64,000 nt of DNA from Methanolobus halotolerans (GTDB lineage: Archaea > Halobacteriota > Methanosarcinia > Methanosarcinales > Methanosarcinaceae): assembly GCF_004745425.1 (NCBI RefSeq), contig NZ_PGGK01000008.1, forward strand, positions 47,415 to 111,414, read 5' to 3'. This document shows positions 48,446 to 59,096 of this stretch, one piece after another (position 1 is the first letter of the stretch; the number at the start of each line of letters is the position of its first letter). Position numbers and translations under genes: made by a program. Under the pieces are notes generated by a model. The model was not told the DNA's origin. It did no database searches and saw only the letters and a program-made list of their open reading frames with translations.

Positions 48446-50089
48446 ATGCCTTTTACAGATGATACAATTGGTGATTTTTTCGAGAAACAGGTTATGAAGG
48501 ATCCTGAAAGGGAATTCATTGTCTATCCCGACCGGGACCTGAGGTTCACTTACAAAGAGTTCGATGAGCGCGTCAACATGCTGGCAAGAGGCCTGCTGGA
48601 GATCGGCATCGTAAAGGGAGACCATATTGGCATATGGGCAACCAATGTACCTGACTGGCTCACTTTCCTGTTCGCAACAGCAAAGATAGGTGCGGTCTTT
48701 GTCACGGTCAATACCGCATACAAGATACATGAGGTAGAATATCTCATGAAACAGGCAGACCTGAAGGCCATTGCCATAATAGACGGCTTCAGGGATGTAA
48801 GCTACATCGAGACAATCTACGAACTGGTTCCCGAACTCAAGACACAGAATCGTGGAAGCCTGAAGAGTGAGAAATTCCCGCACTTGAAAAATGTCATTTT
48901 CATCGGTCAGGAAAAACACAGGGGAATGTACAACACCCGTGAATTGTTCCTTCTTGGACAGCACAGCAGTGATGAAGATATCCACAAGATAATGAAGACA
49001 CTTAACAAAGATGATGTCATCAATATGCAATACACCTCCGGGACCACGGGTTTTCCGAAAGGTGTCATGCTCACTCACCATAATATCCTGAACAACGGAT
49101 ACTATATCGGAGAGAGGCAGAAGCTAACTGAGGATGACAGGGTTTGCCTCCCGGTCCCTCTTTTCCACTGCTTTGGAATCGTATTGGGGGTACTTGCAGC
49201 CCTGACCCACGGAGGCACGCTTGTTATGCTTGAACTGTTTGATCCCCTCATGGTGCTGGCTGCAGTCCAGAAAGAGAAATGTACGGCCCTTTATGGCGTA
49301 CCGACCATGTTCATTGCTGAGTTCAGCCACCCGATGTTCAGGATGTTCGATCTTTCCTCACTTAGAACAGGCATAATGGCTGGTTCTCCCTGTCCCATCG
49401 AGGCAATGAAGCGTGTTATCAACGAGATGCATTGCACGGATATTACAATTGCATACGGGCTTACAGAAGCATCACCTGTCTTTACCCAGACCAGTACAGA
49501 TGATTCTATCGAGCGTCGTGTCAGTACAGTTGGAACAGCGATGCCTGAGATCGAGGTGAAGATAGTCAATCCCGATACAGGGGAAACTGTCGGACCGAAC
49601 GTACAGGGGGAGATATGCTGCCGCGGTTACAATACTATGAAAGGTTACTACAAAATGCCTGAAATGACAGAGCACGCTATCGACAAGGACGGATGGCTGC
49701 ACAGCGGGGACCTTGCTACCGTGGACGAGGACGGATACTATCGTATCACCGGCCGTATAAAGGACATGATAATACGTGGTGGTGAGAATATCTATCCAAG
49801 GGAGCTTGAAGAGTTCCTGTTCACCATGCCAGGCATCAAGAGTGCACAGGTAGTAGGAATTCCCGATGAGAAATACGGTGAGATCGTTGGGGCCTATATT
49901 GTCCTTGCTGACGGCATCGATCTTACAGAAGAGGACATTCGTGACTACAGTCTTTCAAGAATAGCAAGGTACAAAGTGCCAAAACACGTATTCTTCGTGG
50001 ATGAATATCCCATGACAGCAAGCGGCAAGGTCCAGAAGTTCAAGCTGAGAGATATGGCAGTTGCCCTGCTGAAGGAAAAACAGAACTAA
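48446..50089 (+). CDS. AMP-forming acyl-CoA synthetase
   Basis: The 547-residue enzyme joins a carboxylic acid to CoA by way of an acyl-adenylate. Motifs are intact: [12 protein letters not shown], the GLTEASP block, the hinge [18 protein letters not shown] and the catalytic Lys in [11 protein letters not shown]. The sequence resembles medium- or long-chain fatty-acyl-CoA ligases, but substrate cannot be set by eye. I chose the ATG at 48446, eight bases after GGGAG; an ATG six bases earlier is too close to that site. It completes the XRE-cupin/thioesterase operon and ends before a bidirectional terminator. Confidence 0.88.
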   Translation: MPFTDDTIGDFFEKQVMKDPEREFIVYPDRDLRFTYKEFDERVNMLARGLLEIGIVKGDHIGIWATNVPDWLTFLFATAKIGAVFVTVNTAYKIHEVEYLMKQADLKAIAIIDGFRDVSYIETIYELVPELKTQNRGSLKSEKFPHLKNVIFIGQEKHRGMYNTRELFLLGQHSSDEDIHKIMKTLNKDDVINMQYTSGTTGFPKGVMLTHHNILNNGYYIGERQKLTEDDRVCLPVPLFHCFGIVLGVLAALTHGGTLVMLELFDPLMVLAAVQKEKCTALYGVPTMFIAEFSHPMFRMFDLSSLRTGIMAGSPCPIEAMKRVINEMHCTDITIAYGLTEASPVFTQTSTDDSIERRVSTVGTAMPEIEVKIVNPDTGETVGPNVQGEICCRGYNTMKGYYKMPEMTEHAIDKDGWLHSGDLATVDEDGYYRITGRIKDMIIRGGENIYPRELEEFLFTMPGIKSAQVVGIPDEKYGEIVGAYIVLADGIDLTEEDIRDYSLSRIARYKVPKHVFFVDEYPMTASGKVQKFKLRDMAVALLKEKQN

Positions 50090-50098
50090 AAAAAATAC

Positions 50099-50128
50099 AA
50101 TGATGTGAACCTATCACATCATTTTTTC
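50099..50128. terminator. Bidirectional terminator between convergent genes
   Basis: AATGATGTGA (50099-50108) pairs with TCACATCATT (50114-50123) around five bases. Runs of A lie to the left and T to the right, so it can end transcription from both sides. The right arm overlaps the stop codon of the DUF2341 protein gene. Confidence 0.8.
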
Positions 50129-52080
50129 CTTACGGTAAATACCAGCACAAATATTGCAGCGATTGCTAAAATGATATCGAAACCAGGTACAGGACTACTT
50201 TCTTCGGTGGTAGCCGGTGATACTTCGGTGTAATCGAGATACTCGCTGTACACAACAATCTCAGTACCCATGAAAGCCGGGTCCTGTGCATAATAGTCCT
50301 GTAATCTTTCAAGCAGTTCCTGAACATTTTCATCCGTCATGAAATCATCATCGACCGCAACACTGATCAGTGCATCTCCTCCTGCTGCCCGGATCTCTCC
50401 CATCTTAGCCGCAATGGAATCAACAATGTTAGCAGTGGAATCCTGAGAATTACCTTCCGCATCATAGGTAAGGATAACAAAGATTTCCACATGATCCGAA
50501 ACCTCTCCGATTGCCGATCGGTCATATGAGAATGGCACATCCACTGCAAGAGGCAGGCTACTATTCGTACTTTCACGTATACCCTCAACTAACATCAGAC
50601 TGTCCTCGCAGGCTGTTTCCGGGTCTTCGCTGCATGGGTTCAGAGCAATGTTTATCCCGTCAAAACCTGCAAGGGACTTGTTATTATAATCCATGACCGA
50701 ATCAACCGCCTCCCGAACAGATGCAGAATTGTCCTCTGTATTTCTTTCAGGATCACTTAATAGCATTGCATAGACCTGCATGCCGTTGTCATGAGCATTT
50801 TTCACAAATCTCTCCAGACTCCATATATTCCCGGAATCCACTCTGAGCATCACCAGATTCAGACCACTGTCCTTCAGATCAGCGATTGTAGAATCGTTGT
50901 ATCCTGCAGTATCGAAGATCCGGATGGCATTTATTTTGCCATCCGGGGGTGCGATATTGATCTTTACAGGTGCAGGAGTAGTTTCAGAATCATTTTCTTG
51001 CATTAGCACTGCAGCTGTTGCCATGATCACTGCTGGCTCCTCAGGAACGAACTTACGCACGTATGCATAATCAAATGCTGCATATCCCATATTCTTGGAA
51101 ACATCTGAATAGGTGCTGGCAAAGAGGTATGCTTTCATATCTGTTATGGGCACATAATTTGCTTCCTCTGTGGATGCGAGGTCCATACTGCTGACCCTGG
51201 AACCGTCCTCAAAGAATGCGACCCTTCCAAGTTCATCTTCGACATACCAGGCAACACCCGTGGTGTACCAGGTATCCTCAGGCACATTCAGGGATGCCAT
51301 ATCTTTCGGGAAGTAACGTGCATCACCCTTCTGGTTCTCAAGCACCCAGGACACATAGGTCTCATTCTGAAGTTCCGTACGAACAATTACCTGATTGCGG
51401 TTCTCATTGTGAGGGTCAACAAATCCCTGTTCGATAACTGGTCCGCGGCTGTCCTCTCCGGTGGTCACTTTCTTTCTTTTGGTCACTAGCATGGAGTTCA
51501 CCGCAAAAGTCTCCTCGGATTTCACCTGCGAGACATCTTCCGGATGGAACTTCGGAACGATCAGTTTGAGCATACCACCGTTTATATCGATCTCGCCCCC
51601 GCCTGTGTAGTACCGGTCCCATTTACCGAAGTTGATGTTGGGGCCGGCGAAATCATCAAAGAATTCAAAAGTAGATGCACCTGAACTCGCATCGATTGCA
51701 AGGGGATTACCATAGAACATTGTGATCTTTGCGTTTCCCCTGGCAGCAATATATGGCACCCTTACCCAGATACTAGCTGTTTCCTTTTGCAGGTCCCATT
51801 CCTCTATCCAGTATTTGAGCTGCGTCTCACCTGAGGTAAAACGAATATCCTCGCCTGCAGGGGAAGCACTGGAAAAGTTGAAGTTGGAACTATTGAGGAC
51901 CAGAAGCACCTGATAATTGACCAGGTTCTGATCTGAATTTTCCATGATGGTAATATCTTCCGAGAAGTTCCATTCCCCACCTCCAGAATAAGTCAAAGCT
52001 GCACCTGTCTGCGAAAATACAAATACAAATAACAAAGAAACAAATGTATATAATGCAATCTTTTGTATCAAGCCACTCAC
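50119..52080 (-). CDS. Secreted DUF2341 surface protein with PGF-like tail
   Basis: This 653-residue protein starts with a signal segment (about residues 8-28), then a DUF2341 domain (about 60-120, YWIEEWD and ITMFYGNPLA) and a concanavalin-like region (to about 350). A TIM-barrel-like region of glycosidase type follows (about 385-610, INAIRIFDTAGY, YAMLLSDPE), and the end is VPGFDIILAIAAIFVLVFTVRKK shortened to a PGF, a membrane helix and basic residues. That tail is a sorting signal of the PGF-CTERM type, normally cut by archaeosortase A. The protein would be displayed on the cell surface. Start is GTG 52080 or TTG 52071, both close to AAGGTGAG. Confidence 0.75.
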   Translation of the reverse strand: MSGLIQKIALYTFVSLLFVFVFSQTGAALTYSGGGEWNFSEDITIMENSDQNLVNYQVLLVLNSSNFNFSSASPAGEDIRFTSGETQLKYWIEEWDLQKETASIWVRVPYIAARGNAKITMFYGNPLAIDASSGASTFEFFDDFAGPNINFGKWDRYYTGGGEIDINGGMLKLIVPKFHPEDVSQVKSEETFAVNSMLVTKRKKVTTGEDSRGPVIEQGFVDPHNENRNQVIVRTELQNETYVSWVLENQKGDARYFPKDMASLNVPEDTWYTTGVAWYVEDELGRVAFFEDGSRVSSMDLASTEEANYVPITDMKAYLFASTYSDVSKNMGYAAFDYAYVRKFVPEEPAVIMATAAVLMQENDSETTPAPVKINIAPPDGKINAIRIFDTAGYNDSTIADLKDSGLNLVMLRVDSGNIWSLERFVKNAHDNGMQVYAMLLSDPERNTEDNSASVREAVDSVMDYNNKSLAGFDGINIALNPCSEDPETACEDSLMLVEGIRESTNSSLPLAVDVPFSYDRSAIGEVSDHVEIFVILTYDAEGNSQDSTANIVDSIAAKMGEIRAAGGDALISVAVDDDFMTDENVQELLERLQDYYAQDPAFMGTEIVVYSEYLDYTEVSPATTEESSPVPGFDIILAIAAIFVLVFTVRKK

Positions 52081-52255
52081 CTTCTTATAACCTATAATAA
52101 GATGTTACTTATAACTATTTAAATAGATAATATGTACATGAAAACTGCAAATAGATAATTCTTATGTATATTTGGGCGGGAGTTGAATCTCTTAGAAGTT
52201 TATCATATGCCATTCTGGAAAAAAGGTTTGAAAGAGACATTATTAATGAAATCCA

Positions 52256-52290
52256 GGCTCTGTAGAAATCCGAAATCCATATTTTTTATA
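52256..52290 (+). mobile_element. Solitary IS end related to the 45.1-kb element
   Basis: GGCTCTGTAGAAA at 52256-52268 is identical to the 13-base terminal repeat of the IS at 45130, and the run ATTTTTTAT shortly after also matches. No transposase or partner end is found nearby; the next gene ends at 52286. It is either the remnant of a lost copy or the trace of a one-ended event. Confidence 0.55.
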
Positions 52291-53143
52291 TAGATCGTAT
52301 TCTCTGACCGGATATGAAATGTTCCACCAGTTTTCCGGAAATACTGGTATTGCCCGGTAAATGGGGAATCTCATCATAGCTGAACCAATCCGCTTCTTCT
52401 ATTTCCCCGTCATTGAAGCGTATTTCTCCTTCCAGGTACTTTGCTGTGAAAGCGATCATCAGGGAATCGGGATACGGCCAGGGCTGGCTCCCGAAATAAG
52501 ATATGCCCCGGATACGAATTCCCACTTCTTCAATTACCTCTCTGACAACAGCCTCTTCGATGGACTCACCAGGCTCAACAAAACCCGCTATCAGGCCGTA
52601 ACGATTCGGCGGGAAATGTGGGGACCTTGCCATCAGGATCTTATTATCCTTTTCGATCATGACAATGATTGCAGGAGATATTTTCGGAAAGAACAGTAAA
52701 CCACACTCAGTGCACTCTTTTGCCCTTTCATCAGATTTCCAGAGTGTCCCCGAGCCACAGTGTCCGCAATAAAGAGTGTTTTTATCCCACTCAAGCAAAT
52801 GAACAGCCCTGCCTGCAATGGCTGCAACTGTTTCTCCAATAATGCCCGGCAACTTCCTGATATCCTCAAATACGACACTCTTATTTTCAGTGAGATCATC
52901 AATTGTTTCGGCTGCAAAGCAGGAAAAACCCCCAAATTCACCCAGATACTGTTTTCTCTGGATATCTATCTTAAAGGATGTGATATTACATGCAGAAGGT
53001 AATCTGAGATCACCTTCCCCTGATATAAGCAATATTTTCCGGTCCTTAAAAACAAAGTAATGATTAGAACAGGTTTCCTGCTTTTCCGGAGGGTTCAGCA
53101 AAGGGAAGAAATCAAGCTCAGAAAGTTTGTATTCCCGGATCAT
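52286..53143 (-). CDS. nudC: NudC-type NAD(H)/nucleotide diphosphatase
   Basis: The 285-residue enzyme has an N-terminal domain, a four-cysteine zinc ribbon (CGHCGSG...CTECG, about 125-150), and a Nudix domain. The Nudix box GFVEPGESIEEAVVREVIEEVGI is reduced here to the pattern GX5EX7REVXEEVG (starts near residue 190), and SQPWPYPDS, the NADH-diphosphatase signature, follows (near 220). It hydrolyses NADH to NMNH and AMP, and may remove NAD caps from RNA. The ATG at 53143 is used. It is downstream of the thioredoxin gene, with 90 bases between. The 3' end lies next to a solitary IS end. Confidence 0.88.
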   Translation of the reverse strand: MIREYKLSELDFFPLLNPPEKQETCSNHYFVFKDRKILLISGEGDLRLPSACNITSFKIDIQRKQYLGEFGGFSCFAAETIDDLTENKSVVFEDIRKLPGIIGETVAAIAGRAVHLLEWDKNTLYCGHCGSGTLWKSDERAKECTECGLLFFPKISPAIIVMIEKDNKILMARSPHFPPNRYGLIAGFVEPGESIEEAVVREVIEEVGIRIRGISYFGSQPWPYPDSLMIAFTAKYLEGEIRFNDGEIEEADWFSYDEIPHLPGNTSISGKLVEHFISGQRIRSI

Positions 53144-53233
53144 GACAGGATTAACACGGGAGATCTGCTTATGAGTTTACCGGTTGCAGATGATGAAAAT
53201 ATTAAGGACAGGTACGCATAGTCCTGCCTGCAA

Positions 53234-53626
53234 TCATTCGTAGGGCGATACCTCATCCGGCATGGGAGTTGTATGCAGCACGCATTCGTCGCCGTGCTTT
53301 ACCAGATCCTCAATGGATTTGCGAAGTATAGATGGATAGATAATACCTACTTCTTCCTTTATTGGTTTTCCACGGCAGAAGAATTTGAAAGTAGGCGTTG
53401 CCTTCACACCGTATCTTCTGGAAGTCCTGGCACTGAGAAGCCCGTTCATCCTGACAAAAGTGCACGAATCCCGGAACTCCCTGGAGTATTCTATGAAATA
53501 TGGTTCGATCTCCTTACAATGAACACATTTCGGAAGGTAGAACATAACCACCATCGGTTTCTCCTGGTTCCCGAGAAGTTCTTCCCAGTTCTCATCTGTT
53601 GCTTCAATCACACCATTTTCATCCAT
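53234..53626 (-). CDS. Thioredoxin-like protein with CVHC motif
   Basis: The 130-residue protein has a thioredoxin fold. The active site is CVHC (Cys34, Cys37) in place of the CGPC of classical thioredoxins, and the cis-proline is in GVKATPTFKFF near residue 78. It is soluble, without signal peptide. The His within the motif recalls DsbA/PDI (CxHC), where it makes the disulfide more oxidising. It lies downstream of the 2-oxoacid oxidoreductase operon with a gap of 95 bases. Its targets are not known; a redox link to the oxidoreductase is possible. Confidence 0.8.
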   Translation of the reverse strand: MDENGVIEATDENWEELLGNQEKPMVVMFYLPKCVHCKEIEPYFIEYSREFRDSCTFVRMNGLLSARTSRRYGVKATPTFKFFCRGKPIKEEVGIIYPSILRKSIEDLVKHGDECVLHTTPMPDEVSPYE

Positions 53627-53720
53627 TTCTACCGCTCCTGAATAAGATTTGACCTTCCAGGTATAAATAGTTCTGCAAGGAAAGGAAATAGTTCAGGCTT
53701 GTTCAAAGCCCGAACACACA

Positions 53721-55142
53721 TCATACATTTTCCATTGCCCATGCTACTGCAGCTTCCAGCACATCGTGGTTCAGGGATATGAGTTTTGGTTTCTTGGAGA
53801 ATGTCTCTGCTATTGCGGAACGGAAGTTCTCCCCGGAAAGACCTGTAACACCAAGTGCCAGCATCACACCAAGCATTACGGTATTTGCAGCTTTCACGGA
53901 ACCTGCTTCCTGTGCTATTCTGACAGCAGGTACGGCTATTCCCCTGACACCTGCAGGAATATCACATTCCCCTATGGTTGAGTCATAGAGGATAACTCCG
54001 CCTTCCCTTACATCAGCTGCGAACTTCTCAAGAGACGGCTTGTTCATGGCCACAAGGATATCCGAAGTGTAAACCACAGGGGAGCCGATGGACCCACCTG
54101 ATATTACCACAGAGCAGTTGGAAGTGCCTCCACGCTGCTCAGGCCCGTACGAAGGATACCATGAAACAAAACGACTTGCATCACAGCCAGCATGCGCAAT
54201 GGTAAGTCCCATGCTCAGCACTCCCTGCCCCCCGAAACCTGCAGCTTTTATCTGCACCTCAGGGAATCCGGGGTCACGTATGGCATCGGGTGAGGACTCC
54301 GTCTCAAGGTTGAACAATCTGTCAATGGCAGCCTTTGAAAAATCACTCTTACCTCTCTTCAGTGGTTCTGTTTCTGCCGAAAGGTCCCTGAAGTTACCAA
54401 GCGGGAATTCCTTTTCCATTTCCTCATTCACAAAACGGGTGCTCTGTTCTGCATCCTGCCGCAGGTTGGTAGGACAGGTGGACAATATTTCCACAAAGGC
54501 ATACCCTTTGCCGTCGCGCTGTATCTCAAGGGCCTTTTTGATAGCTTTTCTGGCTTTTCTGATATGAGATATATCTGAAACAGAGACCCGTTCTATAAAG
54601 ACCGGTGCCTTCAGGTTGTTCAGGATCTCGCACATATGAAGCGGATATCCGGTGGACATGGGGTCCCTTCCTTCAGGGCATGTTACTGTCTTCTCTCCGA
54701 TGAGCGTTGTCGGGGCCATCTGTCCACCAGTCATACCGAAAACAGTATTGTTGACAAAGAAGATTGCCATCTTCTCACCACGGTTTGCAGCCTGCATCGT
54801 CTCATTGAGGCCTATGGATGCAAGGTCACCGTCTCCCTGATAGGCAATGACAACAGCGTCATCTTCTGCCCTGGAAGCACCTGTTCCTACCGCAGGTGCC
54901 CTTCCATGAGCTACCTGAAGGTTACCGCAGTCAAAGTAGTAGTATGCAAAGACAGCACAGCCAACTGGGCTTATCATGATGGAGCGGTCCTGTATCTCAA
55001 GATCAGACATTGCCTCACCGATGAGTTTATGGATAATCCCGTGCCCGCAACCCGGACAATAATGAGTTGCCGTTGGCGCGGCACCGCCCTTACGCGGAAA
55101 TTCAGGATACAGACCTGAACTTCTAATTATCTTCTCAGTCAT
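53721..55142 (-). CDS. 2-Oxoacid:ferredoxin oxidoreductase, fused beta-gamma subunit
   Basis: The 473-residue protein joins two subunits. The first 285 residues or so are the thiamine-diphosphate-binding beta part: the [10 protein letters not shown] opening, [15 protein letters not shown] with the GDGD metal site, then CPTNLR. Next comes a gamma part (from about 305) with [13 protein letters not shown]. The pair resembles VorA-type enzymes. It oxidises a 2-oxoacid to an acyl-CoA, or carboxylates an acyl-CoA in reverse, with ferredoxin. I chose the ATG at 55142, which lies after GGGAGGAG; a GTG at 55148 overlaps that site. The start overlaps or abuts the alpha-subunit stop. Confidence 0.85.
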   Translation of the reverse strand: MTEKIIRSSGLYPEFPRKGGAAPTATHYCPGCGHGIIHKLIGEAMSDLEIQDRSIMISPVGCAVFAYYYFDCGNLQVAHGRAPAVGTGASRAEDDAVVIAYQGDGDLASIGLNETMQAANRGEKMAIFFVNNTVFGMTGGQMAPTTLIGEKTVTCPEGRDPMSTGYPLHMCEILNNLKAPVFIERVSVSDISHIRKARKAIKKALEIQRDGKGYAFVEILSTCPTNLRQDAEQSTRFVNEEMEKEFPLGNFRDLSAETEPLKRGKSDFSKAAIDRLFNLETESSPDAIRDPGFPEVQIKAAGFGGQGVLSMGLTIAHAGCDASRFVSWYPSYGPEQRGGTSNCSVVISGGSIGSPVVYTSDILVAMNKPSLEKFAADVREGGVILYDSTIGECDIPAGVRGIAVPAVRIAQEAGSVKAANTVMLGVMLALGVTGLSGENFRSAIAETFSKKPKLISLNHDVLEAAVAWAMENV

Positions 55143-55144
55143 GA

Positions 55145-56206
55145 TCACTCCTCCCTCGCAGCGATATCCCGTATCTTGCCCATGACCTGGTCCAGAGTAA
55201 TGAGGTTTCCGCCCATGCGGTTCACAAGTTCCACCTTCCTGTCAGACCCGACTGCGAGCTGTATATCTTCAAGCATCTGACCATTGCTCATTTCCACTGA
55301 AACGAAACTACAATCCCTTGAATCGGCAATAGCCTTCAGTTCCATCTTCGGGAAAGGAAACAGTGTCTTTGGCCTGAAAAGACCTACCTTGATCCCTTTC
55401 TTCCTTGCCTGGTCCACAGCAGATCTGCATATGCGACTGCTGATTCCGTAGGATATGAGGATAATAGAGGCATCTTCGGTCATATGATCTTCGTATTCCA
55501 CCTCTTTCTCCTGGATTATCGCATACTTTTCCTGTATAGCATAGTTGAAATCCTCAAGCAGGTTGAAATCCAGGAATATAGATGATACAAGGTTCTTTCT
55601 TGTTTCTGCGGTTCCGCTTACGGCCCATGAAGTGTCAATCCCGGGATGAACTGCAGCCTCCGGGAACTGGATGGATTCCACCATCTGACCCAGCACACCG
55701 TCGGCCAGCACGAACACAGGGTTCCTGTACTTGAAAGCCAGGTCAAATCCTTTGATAACCATGTCACACATCTCCTGAACAGAGTTCGGGGCAAGCACAA
55801 TATTCTTGTAATTACCATGACCGCCACCTTTTACCACCTGGTTATAGTCGCCCTGTTCAGGACCTATATTGCCAAGTCCCGGACCGGCTCGCATGATGTC
55901 GACTATTACGCAGGGAAGTTCTGAACCTGCAAGATACGAGATGCCTTCCTGCTTCAGGCTGATACCAGGACCAGAGGATGCTGTCATGACCCTGTGACCA
56001 GCTGCTGCGGCACCGTATACCATATTGATGGCAGCTTCTTCTGACTCAGCCTGCACGAACTTTCTTCCCACCTGTGGGAAATATCTGGAGGCTTCCTGAA
56101 GGATCTCACTTGCCGGAGTAATGGGATAGCCGAAATAACAGTCGCACCCCGCATAAAGGGCACCTATAATTGCCGCCGTATTTCCTTTAACCAATTGTGT
56201 TGCCAC
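55145..56206 (-). CDS. 2-Oxoacid:ferredoxin oxidoreductase alpha subunit (VorB-like)
   Basis: This 353-residue protein is the alpha subunit, with the pyrimidine-binding domain ([14 protein letters not shown], then [10 protein letters not shown] at about 25-34) and the [13 protein letters not shown] loop. The C-terminal third is the domain II fold ([19 protein letters not shown]). By layout and length it matches VorB/KorA. With the fused beta-gamma protein and the ferredoxin it makes a complete enzyme. The neighbouring acyl-CoA synthetase suggests that the enzyme works in the reductive, acyl-CoA-carboxylating direction on a branched-chain substrate. The ATG at 56206 is preceded by a weak site. 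Confidence 0.86.
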   Translation of the reverse strand: MATQLVKGNTAAIIGALYAGCDCYFGYPITPASEILQEASRYFPQVGRKFVQAESEEAAINMVYGAAAAGHRVMTASSGPGISLKQEGISYLAGSELPCVIVDIMRAGPGLGNIGPEQGDYNQVVKGGGHGNYKNIVLAPNSVQEMCDMVIKGFDLAFKYRNPVFVLADGVLGQMVESIQFPEAAVHPGIDTSWAVSGTAETRKNLVSSIFLDFNLLEDFNYAIQEKYAIIQEKEVEYEDHMTEDASIILISYGISSRICRSAVDQARKKGIKVGLFRPKTLFPFPKMELKAIADSRDCSFVSVEMSNGQMLEDIQLAVGSDRKVELVNRMGGNLITLDQVMGKIRDIAAREE

Positions 56207-56232
56207 TTTTGATCACCTTGATAATCTGATTT

Positions 56233-56475
56233 TTACTTTTCTTTTAAGGGAATGTGTATCTCTATTGCAAGTGGCTCGGGGCAGGTGTAGTAACAGTTTG
56301 CACAACCCGTGCAACTTCCGCCTGAATATTCCACATAGCGGTAACCTCTTTCATTTAGATCGACACTTAATTGCAGGAGATCTTTCGGGCAAGCAGCAAT
56401 ACAGCGCCCGCAAGCCTTGCATTCCAGTATGTTAATGACCGGATAAGGCTCCTTATTTTCTTGAAGATCTGACAT
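56233..56475 (-). CDS. 2x[4Fe-4S] ferredoxin subunit of the oxidoreductase
   Basis: This 80-residue protein has two classical [4Fe-4S] motifs: [12 protein letters not shown] near residue 19 and [12 protein letters not shown] near 55. It is the small electron-transfer (delta) subunit found with VOR-type oxidoreductases. It begins at ATG 56475, with GAGGT about ten bases before, and ends 26 bases from the alpha-subunit start. The gap of 109 bases to the upstream synthetase gene holds no promoter that I can see, so it is part of the same operon. Confidence 0.9.
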   Translation of the reverse strand: MSDLQENKEPYPVINILECKACGRCIAACPKDLLQLSVDLNERGYRYVEYSGGSCTGCANCYYTCPEPLAIEIHIPLKEK

Positions 56476-56584
56476 AATATCGTAACCTCACTAATAGCAT
56501 AAACAATATTTCCCGGACAGAGTACCCATAAGCCTGGAAAAAGGTATTTGTTTGCCGGTTCGGGAATGCATTTTATGTATATAG

Positions 56585-58258
56585 TCATTTTGACACTTTA
56601 TCGTGATCACGTATTTCCACGCGTCTTATTTTACCGCTGATGGTTTTTGGGAGCTCGGTGACAAATTCGATCACACGAGGATACTTATAAGGAGCCGTTA
56701 CTATCTTGACATGGTCCTGAAGCTCATTTTTAAGCTTCTCGCTTGCTGCATAGCCTTTTGTGAGAACTATGGTAGCTTTGATGACCTGACCCCTTATAGG
56801 GTCCGGAACACCTGTTATAGCACATTCCAGTACCGCAGGATGTTCTATCAGGGCACTTTCAACTTCAAAGGGGCCCACCCTGTAACCGGATGTCTTTATA
56901 ATATCATCGCCCCTTCCGACGAACCAGAAATAGCCGTCCTCATCCTTCCATGCCATATCACCTGTGTGGTAGTAACCATCATGCCACACGTCTTTGGTCC
57001 TATCGGGCTCCGAGCCATACCCGGTGAAGATGCCGGGAGGATTACCAGAACTTGTGTCGATCACTATCTCTCCCTCCTCACCGACCTCAGCCGGCTTGCC
57101 TTCTGCATTGAGCAGTTCTATACTGTACTCTGGAGAGGGTTTTCCCATGGAGCCGGGCTTGGGTTCGACCCAGGGATAGGTTGCCAGGGTAACGATGGTT
57201 TCTGTCTGCCCGAAACCTTCCATGAGTTTGAGACCTGTGATCTCCAGGAACTTCTCATACACTTCAGGGTTCAGTGGTTCTCCTGCGGTCACACAGTATT
57301 CCAGACTGCTGAAATTATACTTGCTCAGATCCTCCCTGATAAGAAAACGGTAGATCGTCGGAGGGGCACAGAAGGTGGTGACACCGTATTTTGTTGCATT
57401 GTCCAGCATCCTGTCAGCGGCAAATCTTTCATAGTCATAGACAAAAACAGCGCTTCCTGCTATCCACTGGCCGTATATCTTTCCCCATACACATTTCGCC
57501 CATCCGGAATCGGCTACAGTGTAGTGTAGTCCACCATCGGTCACATTCTGCCAGTACTTAGCGGTAATGATATGGGCCAGAGGATACGTAAACCTGTGAA
57601 GCACCATTTTCGGAAATCCTGTTGTACCGGAAGAAAAATAATTCAGCAATATATCATCGTTGCTTGTTGCCTCTTCTCCGGCAGGACGGGCGAAATCAGC
57701 TGATACGGCCTCTATCTCATCTTCAAAGGAAACCCATCCATCTCTCTTCATACCGACTGCTACCCTTGTCTTCAGAGTTGAGCTTACCTCAGCGGAGGCA
57801 TCGTCCACACAGTCCAGTACACCTGCGTCGGGAGCACAGATCACCATACTTATATCACCGTGCTCCACCCTGTAGACGATGTCCTTCTTAGTTAGCATAT
57901 GGGTTGCAGGAACAGCTATGGCACCGATCCTGTGCAGTGCCAGGAGACAGAACCAGAACTCATACCTGCTTTTGAGCATGAGCATCACGCTGTCACCCTT
58001 ACGGACACCTAAATTCCTGAACACATTTGCAGTTTTATTACTGTAGTCTGCAAGGTCCTTGAAATTGAATATCTTTTCCTCACCACTGTCATCGCACCAG
58101 ACGAGTGCTTTTTTCTCAGGTTGCTCCTTTGCATAGACATCAACGACATCATATACAAAATTGAAGTTATCCGGAATGTTTATTCTGAAATTCTCTTTAA
58201 AATCTTCGTATGAATCAAACTCTGAACGTGATACATACCTGTCAAGTAATGAAGCCAT
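56585..58258 (-). CDS. AMP-forming medium-chain acyl-CoA synthetase (Macs type)
   Basis: The 557-residue enzyme has the phosphate loop [13 protein letters not shown], the GFGQTET block, the [16 protein letters not shown] hinge and the C-terminal Lys in [11 protein letters not shown]. It resembles the Methanosarcina acetivorans enzyme MacsMa, which prefers 2-methylbutyrate and related branched-chain acids. Followed by a 2-oxoacid:ferredoxin oxidoreductase, it fits activation of a branched acid for carboxylation to the 2-oxoacid of isoleucine, valine or leucine. I chose the ATG at 58258, six bases after GGAGG; a longer reading to 58309 would overlap the XRE-cupin gene. Confidence 0.86.
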   Translation of the reverse strand: MASLLDRYVSRSEFDSYEDFKENFRINIPDNFNFVYDVVDVYAKEQPEKKALVWCDDSGEEKIFNFKDLADYSNKTANVFRNLGVRKGDSVMLMLKSRYEFWFCLLALHRIGAIAVPATHMLTKKDIVYRVEHGDISMVICAPDAGVLDCVDDASAEVSSTLKTRVAVGMKRDGWVSFEDEIEAVSADFARPAGEEATSNDDILLNYFSSGTTGFPKMVLHRFTYPLAHIITAKYWQNVTDGGLHYTVADSGWAKCVWGKIYGQWIAGSAVFVYDYERFAADRMLDNATKYGVTTFCAPPTIYRFLIREDLSKYNFSSLEYCVTAGEPLNPEVYEKFLEITGLKLMEGFGQTETIVTLATYPWVEPKPGSMGKPSPEYSIELLNAEGKPAEVGEEGEIVIDTSSGNPPGIFTGYGSEPDRTKDVWHDGYYHTGDMAWKDEDGYFWFVGRGDDIIKTSGYRVGPFEVESALIEHPAVLECAITGVPDPIRGQVIKATIVLTKGYAASEKLKNELQDHVKIVTAPYKYPRVIEFVTELPKTISGKIRRVEIRDHDKVSK

Positions 58259-58271
58259 TTTTTCCTCCGAA

Positions 58272-58823
58272 TCATAAAATAACTGCCAGGAACCTGGCCG
58301 GTCTTCCACCTATTGCCTGCATCCCGTGAGCGTAATTGGAATCAAAGAAAATAGAATCGCCTTCCTCCAGGATTATTTCATTATTGTGGATGACTACCTT
58401 CAGTGTGCCTTCAAGTACATAATCGAACTCCTGTCCGGGGTGGGAGTTCATTGATAATGAATCCTCTGCTTTTGGTTCTACTTTTACCACAAAAGGCTCA
58501 GCTTTCTTATGGATAAAATTAGCAGCAAGGTTCTGGTATTTGTAGTCCTTGCGCCTGTCGACACTTACGCCCCTGTCCTTTCTGGTAACTGTGAATACAT
58601 GCATCCGGGGATCTTCACCTGTGAGTAATACTGTCATATCCACCTTCAGATGCTGTGCGATCTCAAAAAGGACACTTGCCGGAAAGTCCTCCTCAGCATT
58701 CTCATACTTCCTGTAGACGTCGGCTGGTATCCCTATAAGGTCTGCCATCTTCCCGGGTGAGAAGCCGCATATCTCACGTAATTCCCGGACGCGGGATGCA
58801 ATTTCTTTTATTTTTTCCTGCAT
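58272..58823 (-). CDS. XRE-family regulator with cupin sensor, second copy
   Basis: The 183-residue protein has the same plan as the regulator at 47420: an XRE helix-turn-helix (about residues 10-65, [20 protein letters not shown]) and a cupin domain (about 105-183, [14 protein letters not shown], then SNYAHGMQA). I start it at ATG 58823 because the in-frame extension to 58859 has no ribosome site. It is the first gene of the operon with the acyl-CoA synthetase, ferredoxin and 2-oxoacid oxidoreductase, with a 13-base gap to the synthetase start. A ligand such as a branched-chain acid or its CoA ester is expected but unproven. Confidence 0.83.
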   Translation of the reverse strand: MQEKIKEIASRVRELREICGFSPGKMADLIGIPADVYRKYENAEEDFPASVLFEIAQHLKVDMTVLLTGEDPRMHVFTVTRKDRGVSVDRRKDYKYQNLAANFIHKKAEPFVVKVEPKAEDSLSMNSHPGQEFDYVLEGTLKVVIHNNEIILEEGDSIFFDSNYAHGMQAIGGRPARFLAVIL

Positions 58824-58892
58824 ATCTATCACTTCAAAGATTGGTCCGTCCAGATGCACTATCCTGTAATATCCGGGTTTTTTAAGATTTCT

Positions 58893-58990
58893 TCATATTT
58901 TAATATATTCATCTTCCTGGAAATTGGTGATGAATTTGTATCAAAGTGCCTTTGAAAAACTCATTTTGTATCAAAATATATAAATAATAA
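58893..58990. promoter_or_regulatory. Divergent promoter with duplicated TTTGTATCAAA site
   Basis: TTTGTATCAAA occurs at 58935-58945 and again at 58965-58975, exactly 30 bases apart, about three helical turns. The sequence is partly palindromic (TTTGnnnCAAA). The pair lies between a minus-strand AT run (about 58893-58912) serving the XRE-cupin operon and a plus-strand TATA box (about 58976-58988) serving the prenol kinase gene. An XRE dimer binding both sites is a natural reading. Confidence 0.55.
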
Positions 58991-59096
58991 CCTATATAAA
59001 ACCATAGAATAAAGCATGATGAGAACATACTTAAATAATCAATATTGATTTATACTTTTATCAAGTACTCATTAAATCAAAAACAAAACGATCCTT

